From positions 496,001 through 560,000 of the forward strand of contig OY970370.1 in the NCBI GenBank assembly GCA_963718745.1: DNA of 64,000 nt. The letters are read 5' to 3'. Shown piece after piece: positions 51,889 through 58,944 of this stretch. The DNA comes from Fermentibacter sp963718745 [NCBI: Candidatus Fermentibacterota bacterium] (GTDB taxonomy: Bacteria > Fermentibacterota > Fermentibacteria > Fermentibacterales). Numbering within the stretch: the stretch's first letter is position 1; every line of letters starts with the position of its first letter. The translations under genes and the position numbers were made by a program. The notes under the pieces are model-generated. The model searched no databases and was not told where the DNA came from. It saw only the letters and a list, made by a program, of their open reading frames with translations.

Positions 51889-53364
51889 ATGAGACTCATC
51901 GAGGGCAGGAACAGGATCTCCGCCGAGGCGGCCGATCTGCTCCGGGACGAATCGAACATGGCGGGCGCGTGGTGCGGGGAGGCCTGCTGGCCCTCGTCCG
52001 AAGCGGACGCCGCCTCTTTCGTCTCGTCATGCGCCGCCCGCAGGATCTGCATCACCATATCGGGCGGCCGCACCGGCATCGTGGGCGGCGCACTGCCGGA
52101 CGGTGGTGCCGTGATCTCCACCTCCATCATGAACCGGATCGGACAAGTGTCGGGGGGCACCGTGGCGGTCGAGGCGGGAGTAACCCTCGAGGAGCTCAGG
52201 CACAGGCTCTCGGTGGAGAGCCCGGGACTCTTCTTCCCGCCGGATCCCACGGAGGCGACGGCCACTCTCGGAGGCATGGCAGCGACGGACGCGTCGGGCT
52301 CGGACAGCCTCCTGTACGGTTCGACCCGGAGCTGGGTGGAGTCCGCATCGCTGATCCTCCCCGACGGGACGCCGGTCACCCTCGCACGCGGCGAGTACAT
52401 TTTCGGTCCGGAAGGCTTCTGCCGGCATCCGGTCCTCGGTACGCTTCGACTCGAAGCCCTGCCGCGGCACCCGTTCGGCAAGGATGCAGCAGGCTACCGG
52501 ATCAGGCGGGAGATGGACCTGCTGGACCTCTTCCTGGGTTCGGAGGGGACCCTGGGGCTGCTCTGCGGGCTCACGCTCAGGCTCGCCCCTGCTCCACGCT
52601 CGGTGCTGGATGCGGTCCTGTTCCATCCGGATCCCGGAGCTCTCTGGCCGCTGGTCGACTCTGCACGGTCGGCAGGCCCGGCGCTCCGTGCGCTGGAGGT
52701 CATGGATTCATCCTGCCTCGAACTGATGAGGCGCGATCCCCTTCCCGGCGCCGTTCCTCCACCCGCCGGCGCTTCCTGCGCCGTGATGGTACGTCTGGAG
52801 GCGGTGACCGGACAGGAGATGGACGGCATCCTCGAGAGCATCGACGGGCTGGCCTCGCGGGCGGGCATCCCGGCGGACCTGGTCTGGGCTGGCTTTGACG
52901 AGCCGGCAGACGGCAGGATGCGCAGCTTCAGGCATTCGCTCCCCGAGCTCGTGAACAGGGAGATAGGCAGGCTGAAGGCTGCAGTTCCCGCGATACACAA
53001 GTCCGGTTCCGATTCGGCCGTCCCCCCGGAGCGGACCGGAGAGTTCTACCGCGCGATAAGACGGATACTCGTGGAGCGAGGCCTGCCGCACGTCGTCTTC
53101 GGACACGCCGGCCAGGGACACCTCCATGCGAACGCGATGCCGCGGAGCGAGGCAGAGATGGACGCGGCGGACGAGTGCATGGAGGAGATCGCACGGACGG
53201 CCGTCTCGATGGGGGGCACGGTCTCTGCGGAGCACGGCCTGGGACGGCTCAAGGGTCAACTCCTGGGAATCATGTACCCGCCCGGGGTCATCGGTGCGAT
53301 GAGCGCCATCCGGAAGGCGATCGATCCCGAAGGCCGGTTCGGCCCGGCGATCAGATGGGCGTGA
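51889..53364 (+). CDS. FAD-linked glycolate/D-lactate oxidase-like protein
   Basis: A 491-residue flavoenzyme of the GlcD/D-LDH type. The N-terminal FAD_binding_4 domain has CITISGGRTGIVGGALPDGG and FPPDPTEATATLGGMAATDA (FAD contact), then FLGSEGTLGLLCGLTLRL. The C-terminal FAD-oxidase_C domain has HVVFGHAGQGHLHANAMPR and VSAEHGLGRLKGQLLGIMYP. The usual GHxGDGNLH reads GHAGQGHLHAN, so one position differs. The substrate (2-hydroxy acid) is unknown. ATG 51889 follows GGAAGG. It may pass electrons to a ferredoxin or quinone partner not seen nearby. Confidence 0.88.
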   Translation: MRLIEGRNRISAEAADLLRDESNMAGAWCGEACWPSSEADAASFVSSCAARRICITISGGRTGIVGGALPDGGAVISTSIMNRIGQVSGGTVAVEAGVTLEELRHRLSVESPGLFFPPDPTEATATLGGMAATDASGSDSLLYGSTRSWVESASLILPDGTPVTLARGEYIFGPEGFCRHPVLGTLRLEALPRHPFGKDAAGYRIRREMDLLDLFLGSEGTLGLLCGLTLRLAPAPRSVLDAVLFHPDPGALWPLVDSARSAGPALRALEVMDSSCLELMRRDPLPGAVPPPAGASCAVMVRLEAVTGQEMDGILESIDGLASRAGIPADLVWAGFDEPADGRMRSFRHSLPELVNREIGRLKAAVPAIHKSGSDSAVPPERTGEFYRAIRRILVERGLPHVVFGHAGQGHLHANAMPRSEAEMDAADECMEEIARTAVSMGGTVSAEHGLGRLKGQLLGIMYPPGVIGAMSAIRKAIDPEGRFGPAIRWA

Positions 53365-53409
53365 TTTCGGCGGTATCCGGCATCCGGTATCCGGGGACCG
53401 GGGAGCCGT

Positions 53410-54786
53410 TCAGGAGGAAACCGGCAGGATGACCAATCTGCAGCTGGATGTCCCCTGGGCGGACCTGGCATGAACGAGGTAGACTCCAGGGTAGAGCCCT
53501 GTTTCGATATCATCCGGAACAATAGCCGTCCCTCGCAGGTTTTCATCGATGTTGAAAGCTTCCACAACCCGCCCGGAGGCATCGAAGATCGACAGGTCGA
53601 CACTGCCTGATCCCTGCGTCACAGTGAACACGGGAAGCTCCGATGACGACAATGGGTTGGAGGACAATGATATATCGAATTCTTGATCAGTGGTCGAGAC
53701 CTCTCCACCCTCGATTCCGGTCGTTCCGATCGACCCTGCATCGTCAGTCTTCAGCACCCAGGAGCTGCTGATCGAATGACTTGCCAGAATGAGGAACCCG
53801 GCATCGGAGCAGGATGTCACGCTTTGTCCCAACCCGATCCCGGGATAGTAGGTTCGCCAGATTTCAGTGCAGTCTTCTCCAACTCTGAACAGGACGCATT
53901 CTCCCAACGCGAGCCCCGAGATGCAGAAACCTCCGGTATCGATGTTGTCCACGCTGCAAAGATACGGGACGTCAGATGGTGGATTGGAACTGTATCCGGC
54001 GTCGTATACCTTCTGCCCTTCCGAATCGAATACTGTCATGAAATTCCATGAGTAGATGTGATAACCCTGATTTCCGCATATTGCCGTCAAGTCTCCCGGC
54101 GCGGAAATACACTCATACGTGTTGGACCATCCGCCCTCGTAAGGGGCGGAGTTCCACTGGACATTCAATTCATCATCAAGGAGCATGGTCCAGCTGATCG
54201 TACCCCAGACAGAGCCCGAGACGGAGAGGTTTCCGCCTTCGTGCGCGGTGATGTCGCTGAGAGCCGAAGCATGCCCTTCCAGATCGAAGACCTCAAAGCC
54301 GGTCATCGATCCTTCCATCGATACGAGTGCGACGAATCCTTCCCCGTCCGGCCATTGTGCATTGCAGACATTACCGCAGACGGCAATCGTACCAGACGTG
54401 GTTTCGACGCAATCGTAGACGTGAGACGAGATCCCCATTCCCAGAGCGGCATCCCACACGACCTGGCCCTCGCTGTCGATCCTGATCAGGAAGGCTTCAT
54501 CCCCTTCGCCGAGGTTCTTCGTACCTGCAAGCAGGTACCCTCCATCTGAAAGACTGGTGATGGATTCAGGATCCCCACCGGGGAAGGAGTACTCCTCCTC
54601 CCAAACCAGCGACCCGTCCGGATCCAGTTTCATCACGACACATTCATCAACAAGCGAGCCAGCCACCAGGAATCCCCCTGCTGTCTCCATTGCACCTACT
54701 GGTGTCCCGATGGGCAGGTCATGCATGAACGTGGAGGCGTGAACCGCGGCCGAAACAATCGCAACCATCATTTGCAGTATCGACAT
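53410..54786 (-). CDS. Secreted repeat protein with C-terminal sorting domain, A+T-rich
   Basis: A 458-residue secreted protein. A short signal (MSILQMMVAIVSAAVHAS) precedes beta-propeller-like repeats built on the pattern GGYLLAGTKNLGEGDEAFLI, RIDSEGQVVWDA and VVMKLDPDGSLVWEEEY. The last 90 residues are a type IX-like sorting module (SLSSNPLSSSELPVFTVTQG, FDASGRVVEAF, GLYPGVYLVHARS). Its DNA is clearly richer in A+T than its neighbours, suggesting a recent arrival or a different expression class. It has its own promoter and GGAGGTG site before ATG 54786. Its function is unknown; the repeats suggest binding rather than catalysis. Confidence 0.85.
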   Translation of the reverse strand: MSILQMMVAIVSAAVHASTFMHDLPIGTPVGAMETAGGFLVAGSLVDECVVMKLDPDGSLVWEEEYSFPGGDPESITSLSDGGYLLAGTKNLGEGDEAFLIRIDSEGQVVWDAALGMGISSHVYDCVETTSGTIAVCGNVCNAQWPDGEGFVALVSMEGSMTGFEVFDLEGHASALSDITAHEGGNLSVSGSVWGTISWTMLLDDELNVQWNSAPYEGGWSNTYECISAPGDLTAICGNQGYHIYSWNFMTVFDSEGQKVYDAGYSSNPPSDVPYLCSVDNIDTGGFCISGLALGECVLFRVGEDCTEIWRTYYPGIGLGQSVTSCSDAGFLILASHSISSSWVLKTDDAGSIGTTGIEGGEVSTTDQEFDISLSSNPLSSSELPVFTVTQGSGSVDLSIFDASGRVVEAFNIDENLRGTAIVPDDIETGLYPGVYLVHARSAQGTSSCRLVILPVSS

Positions 54787-54819
54787 GTTCCACCTCCAGG
54801 CTCTTTGTAGGATAGAGAC

Positions 54820-54848
54820 TGTATAGCATCAGAATTCGGATATGTCCA
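54820..54848 (-). promoter_or_regulatory. Extended -10 promoter for the secreted repeat protein
   Basis: On the minus strand TGGACA (54843-54848), a 17-base spacer ending in TGC, then TATACA (54820-54825). The TG motif adds an extended -10. The gene starts at 54786, and its transcript leader is about 30 bases long. Confidence 0.6.
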
Positions 54849-54866
54849 GCAGGTCGGATCTGCCGG

Positions 54867-56486
54867 TCAGAAGATGAAGTCGGTCGAGAGGAAGCGGGAG
54901 GAGCGGTCCGCGAGGATGCGTTTGAGTATCCGCCTGTTCGCCTCGGTCTCCTTTGCCGCGACCAGCGTGCGTATCGTGAAGACCCGCAGGGCGTCGGAGA
55001 CGGACAGGGTGCCTTCGGCCGAATCCTTCCTGCCGGTGAATGGGAACGTGTCCGGTCCACGCTGGCACTGGCTGTTCAGGTTGACCCTGCAGACCTGGTT
55101 CACAAGGGGGTCCACCAGGGCGGCCAGCGCGCCGGGATCGGATCCGAATATGCTCACCTGCTGGCCGTAGTCGGACCGGGCCACCCATTCCATGGGCTCT
55201 TCGATCGAATCGAATGCCGCCACGGGCACGACGGGGCCGAACTGCTCCTCGGAGTACAGGCGCATGCCCGGACCCACGGGGAAGACGACTGCGGGGTTCA
55301 TGAGCGTGCCGGTCGCGTCGCCCCCGCCGGGATTGACCACCCGCGCTCCCTTCGCAACGGCATCCGCGATGAGCGCCTGCATCTTCCCGACCTTGTCCTC
55401 CTCCGGAAGGGGAGTGATCTCTACGCCGGAGTCCCAGGGCATCCCGGCTGAAAGCCTGCCGACAGCCTCCGAGAACTTCTCGAGGAATCCTTCCAGAACC
55501 GAGCGATGGACGAAGATCATCTTCAAGGCGGTGCAGCGCTGGCCGTTGAAGGACAGGGCTCCCGTAGCGCATTCCGCCACGGCCAGGTCCAGATCCGCAT
55601 CCGGCAGCACTATCGCAGCATTCTTCGCCTCCAGCCCGAGAACGCAGCGGAGGCGGTGTGGCTTCGGGTGCTGCTTCCTGAGGATGTCGGCGACCCGGCT
55701 GGTGCCGATGAAGGCGAGAACGTCGATCCTGCCTGATTCCATGAGCGGCCCGGCAACGACGGGTCCCTCACCGTACACAGTATTCACGACCCCCCTGGGG
55801 AAGCAGTCCCGGAAGGCTTCGAGCAGCGGCTCGTGCAGGAGGACACCAAGCTTCGGCGGCTTGAATATCACGGAGTTGCCCGTGATCAGCGCGGGGATGA
55901 GCGTCGTGAAGGTCTCGTTCAGCGGATAGTTGAAGGGTCCCATGCAGAGGACCACGCCCAGCGGAGCGCGCCTGATCTGCCCGATCACGCCCTGCTCGAT
56001 CACGAACCGGGAGGAGGAACGGTCCAGCTCCTTCATCGCAGAGACGGTGCCGCGGATGTAGTCCACCGTCCTGTCGAACTCCTTCTCGGAGTCCGGAAGG
56101 CTCTTGCCGATCTCCCACATCATCCGGCGCACGACCTCGTCTCTGCTGACGGTCATGCGCGCGGCGAAATCCGCGAGATGCCCGATGCGCTCCTCCACGG
56201 ACATGGTGGGCCAGGCGCCCCTGCCCCCGTCCTGGGAACGGCAGGCAGATTCGAGGGCTTCGAGGGCCTCTTTCCGGGTGAGGAGCGGGTAGCTCCCTAT
56301 CCTCCGCTCCTCGAGACCCCCGGCGGTCCGGACGAGGACAGGCGAGATCACATCCTGTACGGGACCTTTCCAGTCCCTGATCTCCCCGTCGCAGAGGTAG
56401 CGGCGCTGATCGATCATGTCTCCGGGCCGGAACCGGTCCGGTATCCAGTCATCTCCCGGGAAGAGGGTCGGGTCGTCGCGGTCCAT
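54867..56486 (-). CDS. gapN: Non-phosphorylating glyceraldehyde-3-phosphate dehydrogenase (NADP+)
   Basis: Oxidises glyceraldehyde-3-P straight to 3-phosphoglycerate, normally with NADP+. The 539 residues are in the GAPN range. MMWEIGKSLPDSEKEFDRTV, QIRRAPLGVVLCMGPFNYPL, GNSVIFKPPKLGVLLHEPLL and FIGTSRVADILRKQHPKPHR match plant-type GAPN closely. The catalytic pair is Glu in LGLEAKNAAIVLPDADLDLA and Cys in SFNGQRCTALKMIFVHRSVL. An N-terminal 40-residue extension precedes the usual start. It would save one ATP step and supply NADPH. Gap of 33 bases to the next minus-strand gene. Confidence 0.92.
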   Translation of the reverse strand: MDRDDPTLFPGDDWIPDRFRPGDMIDQRRYLCDGEIRDWKGPVQDVISPVLVRTAGGLEERRIGSYPLLTRKEALEALESACRSQDGGRGAWPTMSVEERIGHLADFAARMTVSRDEVVRRMMWEIGKSLPDSEKEFDRTVDYIRGTVSAMKELDRSSSRFVIEQGVIGQIRRAPLGVVLCMGPFNYPLNETFTTLIPALITGNSVIFKPPKLGVLLHEPLLEAFRDCFPRGVVNTVYGEGPVVAGPLMESGRIDVLAFIGTSRVADILRKQHPKPHRLRCVLGLEAKNAAIVLPDADLDLAVAECATGALSFNGQRCTALKMIFVHRSVLEGFLEKFSEAVGRLSAGMPWDSGVEITPLPEEDKVGKMQALIADAVAKGARVVNPGGGDATGTLMNPAVVFPVGPGMRLYSEEQFGPVVPVAAFDSIEEPMEWVARSDYGQQVSIFGSDPGALAALVDPLVNQVCRVNLNSQCQRGPDTFPFTGRKDSAEGTLSVSDALRVFTIRTLVAAKETEANRRILKRILADRSSRFLSTDFIF

Positions 56487-56519
56487 CCAGAGCCTTCCTC
56501 CGCAGTCCTGCTGCGGCCG

Positions 56520-57737
56520 TCACCCGCCGAGCAGCGAGGCGATCACGGTGAGAACCAGGAAGGAGATGCCCGCGTAGGTGTCGAACCAGCCCAGCGCGCT
56601 GCCCCAGGCGGCCCTCCTCCTGCCGGTCTTCTCGAGGACGAAGTTCAGGTTGAGGTGCTGCGTCGCCTTCTGGCTCTCGACGACCGCCTTCCGTCCGAAG
56701 ACGAAGCTCGGTAAAGCGATGAGCAGCATCAGGGGGATGGTTGCCATCACGACGCCCTGTCCGATCGTGTTGCCTATCGATGAAAGCGACCTGGTGAAGA
56801 TCTCGAACACTCCCGCGAGGGAGAGCGCACCGCCCGCAAATGCGAAGGGTGCCGCGGTGATCGAGAAGAATACGAGCAGCGGCAGGAATCCGAGTATCCC
56901 GTACCTGAGCCCGGCGTTTGCGTGCGCGCTTATCCCTGTGCCCAGCTCGCCCCTCACGGCCGCTTCCAGGACGATCGCCTGGCCGCACTGGGAGCAGAAG
57001 AGACCCGTATGGAGGTTGGCCGCGGAGCAGTTCCTGCAGATCCTCAGGTACCGGGAGCGGTCGGGGAAGAGCTCGGGATCGATCCTGATCTCCATTATCT
57101 GCCTGTTGCGGTCGCGGACCAGCATCCCCGGGTTGTCGGGCAGCTTCAGGTCGCTCGCGGTCGGATCCACAGGCACTACTGCCGTATCGTCGCCCTCGGC
57201 CGGGATGAGGGAAATGCCCTCCCCTTCGTCGATCGGGATGAGGTCGGAAGCCTCGTGCCCCTCCAGGAGGTCCTCCGGGATCTCCGACGGCTCCGCGGGA
57301 GCGGATCCGAGCAGGTCGGAGAACACGCCTACGACAGAATCCAGCTTCTGCTGGAGCTTCTGCTTCTGCCCGGCCTTCCTGCGGCTGTCCTCCTCGTCCT
57401 TGATCATGCGGTCCCACTGGGCGACTGCGTCCCCGCGGATGGCCGAAGCTCCCTGAACGGCATAAAGAGAGACGAGCGAGATGATCTCGTCCGCCTTGTC
57501 CGCCGGGGAGGTGAGCCGGAGCTGGGAGGCGTACTCCACCTCCTGGACGGTAGCCTTTATCTCCCGCCGGACGTATTCCTTCTGGCCGACCCTGAACCTG
57601 CCCAGGCTCGCTATCGCCACGCCATCCTGCTCGCTGTACTGGTGCAGCCGGGCCCCCACCCTCGACAGGGCGAAGAGGACGCACCTCATCAGAACCGTCC
57701 GCGGGACCGGATACGGCTGGACGCGGGTAACCTGCAA
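56520..57737 (-). CDS. Zinc-ribbon membrane protein of unknown function
   Basis: A 405-residue protein. The N-terminal half (VTRVQPYPVPRTVLMRCVLF; VGQKEYVRREIKATVQEVEY) is soluble and helical. A zinc ribbon lies in the centre (CRNCSAANLHTGLFCSQCGQ). After it come three to four membrane helices (YGILGFLPLLVFFSITAAPF; VVMATIPLMLLIALPSFVFG; TYAGISFLVLTVIASLLGG). The start is TTG 57737, with a strong AGGAGGT six bases before it; the longer frame lacks coding character. I do not recognise a family. A membrane-bound sensor or adaptor is conceivable. Confidence 0.78.
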   Translation of the reverse strand: MQVTRVQPYPVPRTVLMRCVLFALSRVGARLHQYSEQDGVAIASLGRFRVGQKEYVRREIKATVQEVEYASQLRLTSPADKADEIISLVSLYAVQGASAIRGDAVAQWDRMIKDEEDSRRKAGQKQKLQQKLDSVVGVFSDLLGSAPAEPSEIPEDLLEGHEASDLIPIDEGEGISLIPAEGDDTAVVPVDPTASDLKLPDNPGMLVRDRNRQIMEIRIDPELFPDRSRYLRICRNCSAANLHTGLFCSQCGQAIVLEAAVRGELGTGISAHANAGLRYGILGFLPLLVFFSITAAPFAFAGGALSLAGVFEIFTRSLSSIGNTIGQGVVMATIPLMLLIALPSFVFGRKAVVESQKATQHLNLNFVLEKTGRRRAAWGSALGWFDTYAGISFLVLTVIASLLGG

Positions 57738-57869
57738 GGCTCCACCTCCTGCCCGGCGGTATCCGCGGGAGAGCTTGCCGCGCTGGCCCGCAGGGCTTTC
57801 ACGCAATCATGTGCAACCCGGCCCCGGGAAGCACGACCCGGCATGCGGCGGGGATGGCCCGGCTCCCCT

Positions 57870-58319
57870 CTAGATCGTTACAGCGAGGACTACCAGCCTG
57901 CTCCCGCCGGGATCGAGGACGACGAGGGTGAATGAGTTCTCCTGGTCACGGGTGTACCGGAAGAGCCCGGGCTGGGGACCGGTCATCTCGGCCGCCGCCT
58001 CGGCAAACCCGTGCATGCTCATCCCGGAGGGACCGACCTGATCAGGCAGATCCCCGTCAGACGCTCCGATCCTTTCGTATCCCAGGGCCTCCGCCTGTCC
58101 GGCCAGGCTGGCGAAGCCCTCTTCGTCGAGTGAGAACTCGGCTCTTGCGAAGAGGTCCCCGCTGTCCGATCCGTAGTCTTCCTCCACGAAGGATATGACG
58201 GCGGCGTCAGTGGGGATGTCGAGCCCGCTGATCCCCTCCGCGAAGGAGACGGGCGAGCGTCCGCACCCGGCCGCAAAGGCAGCGGCGACAATGACAAAGG
58301 ACATGACACGTGACGGCAT
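57870..58319 (-). CDS. Uncharacterised lipoprotein
   Basis: A 149-residue protein. The signal MPSRVMSFVIVAAAFAAGCG ends in a lipobox (FAAGC). The rest is acidic and soluble, with FARAEFSLDEEGFASLAGQA and SFTLVVLDPGGSRLVVLAV as its core. No family is recognised. The 132-base gap before the zinc-ribbon gene shows no RNA or promoter I can defend. Confidence 0.7.
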   Translation of the reverse strand: MPSRVMSFVIVAAAFAAGCGRSPVSFAEGISGLDIPTDAAVISFVEEDYGSDSGDLFARAEFSLDEEGFASLAGQAEALGYERIGASDGDLPDQVGPSGMSMHGFAEAAAEMTGPQPGLFRYTRDQENSFTLVVLDPGGSRLVVLAVTI

Positions 58320-58354
58320 CGCCCACCTCCCGGAAGGTCTGGAGAACCCCCGGT

Positions 58355-58383
58355 ATTATCTGAAGAAGCGCGGTCATTGACAT
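58355..58383 (-). promoter_or_regulatory. Candidate promoter for the lipoprotein, overlapping the AOR promoter
   Basis: On the minus strand ATGTCA (58378-58383) and GATAAT (58355-58360) are 17 bases apart; the -10 matches five of six. Its -35 overlaps the plus-strand TTGACA at 58377-58382 almost base for base. Confidence 0.5.
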
Positions 58384-58406
58384 GCGTGCCCCCCCGGGAG
58401 TATTGG
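58377..58406 (+). promoter_or_regulatory. Candidate promoter for the ferredoxin-AOR operon
   Basis: A perfect TTGACA (58377-58382), an 18-base spacer, and TATTGG (58401-58406), a weak -10. It lies about 60 bases before the ferredoxin start and shares its -35 with the divergent lipoprotein promoter. Confidence 0.45.
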
Positions 58407-58464
58407 CCGGGCGTCCGGAGCGATCAGTTTTCAGCGATGGAGACAAGGCCGGGAGGGTCGGGAC

Positions 58465-58944
58465 ATCAGGAGGCTCTGCATAAATCCCGCGCCATGCACG
58501 GGCTGCATGAACTGCGAGACCGTCTGCGCCCAGCGCCGGGCGGGGGACCAGGACCGCAGGGCTTCCGCCATCACGGTCTCTCTCGATGTCTTCTCGGGCT
58601 CGAACAGCCACGTCTACTGCCGCCAGTGCGACGATGCCCCCTGCGCCGCGGCATGCCCGAAGGGTGCGATATCCAGGGTTGCCGCAACCGGCGCCTGGGT
58701 CGTCGACCCGGCCTCGTGCACGGGGTGCGGGGCGTGCGTGGGAGCCTGCCGGTACGGCGCCATGAGATGGCCCGGAGGCGGACCCGGCCCTTTCAAATGC
58801 GATCTCTGCGGCGGCGAGCCGTCATGTGTCGCGGCATGCTGCTTCGGCGCCATCCGTTTCCTGGAGCCCTGCGATCCCGGATTTACCGAGCGGGGGATGC
58901 CAGCCTCGGAGCAGAGCCCCGACCTGGGAAGGGGGCCGCGGTGA
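58465..58944 (+). CDS. Four-cluster ferredoxin subunit for the AOR (HycB-like)
   Basis: An electron-transfer protein of about 159 residues with four [4Fe-4S] sites: CTGCMNCETVC with an upstream Cys, CRQCDDAPCAAACP, CTGCGACVGAC and CDLCGGEPSCVAAC. It would carry electrons from the AOR enzyme. The only canonical ATG (58507) falls inside the first cluster and would delete two of its Cys. No ATG, GTG or TTG exists further upstream in frame. ATC 58465, six to eight bases after GGGAGGG, gives MRRLCINPAPCTGCMNC, a normal N-terminus, so I chose it. It overlaps the AOR gene as GTGA. Fold assignment is firm; the start is inferred. Confidence 0.88.
   Translation: MRRLCINPAPCTGCMNCETVCAQRRAGDQDRRASAITVSLDVFSGSNSHVYCRQCDDAPCAAACPKGAISRVAATGAWVVDPASCTGCGACVGACRYGAMRWPGGGPGPFKCDLCGGEPSCVAACCFGAIRFLEPCDPGFTERGMPASEQSPDLGRGPR

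Noticed and set aside
53378-53400. Repeated GGTATCCGG motif after the FAD oxidase gene
   Set aside because: Only two short copies, without spacing or flanks that suggest a CRISPR or mobile element.
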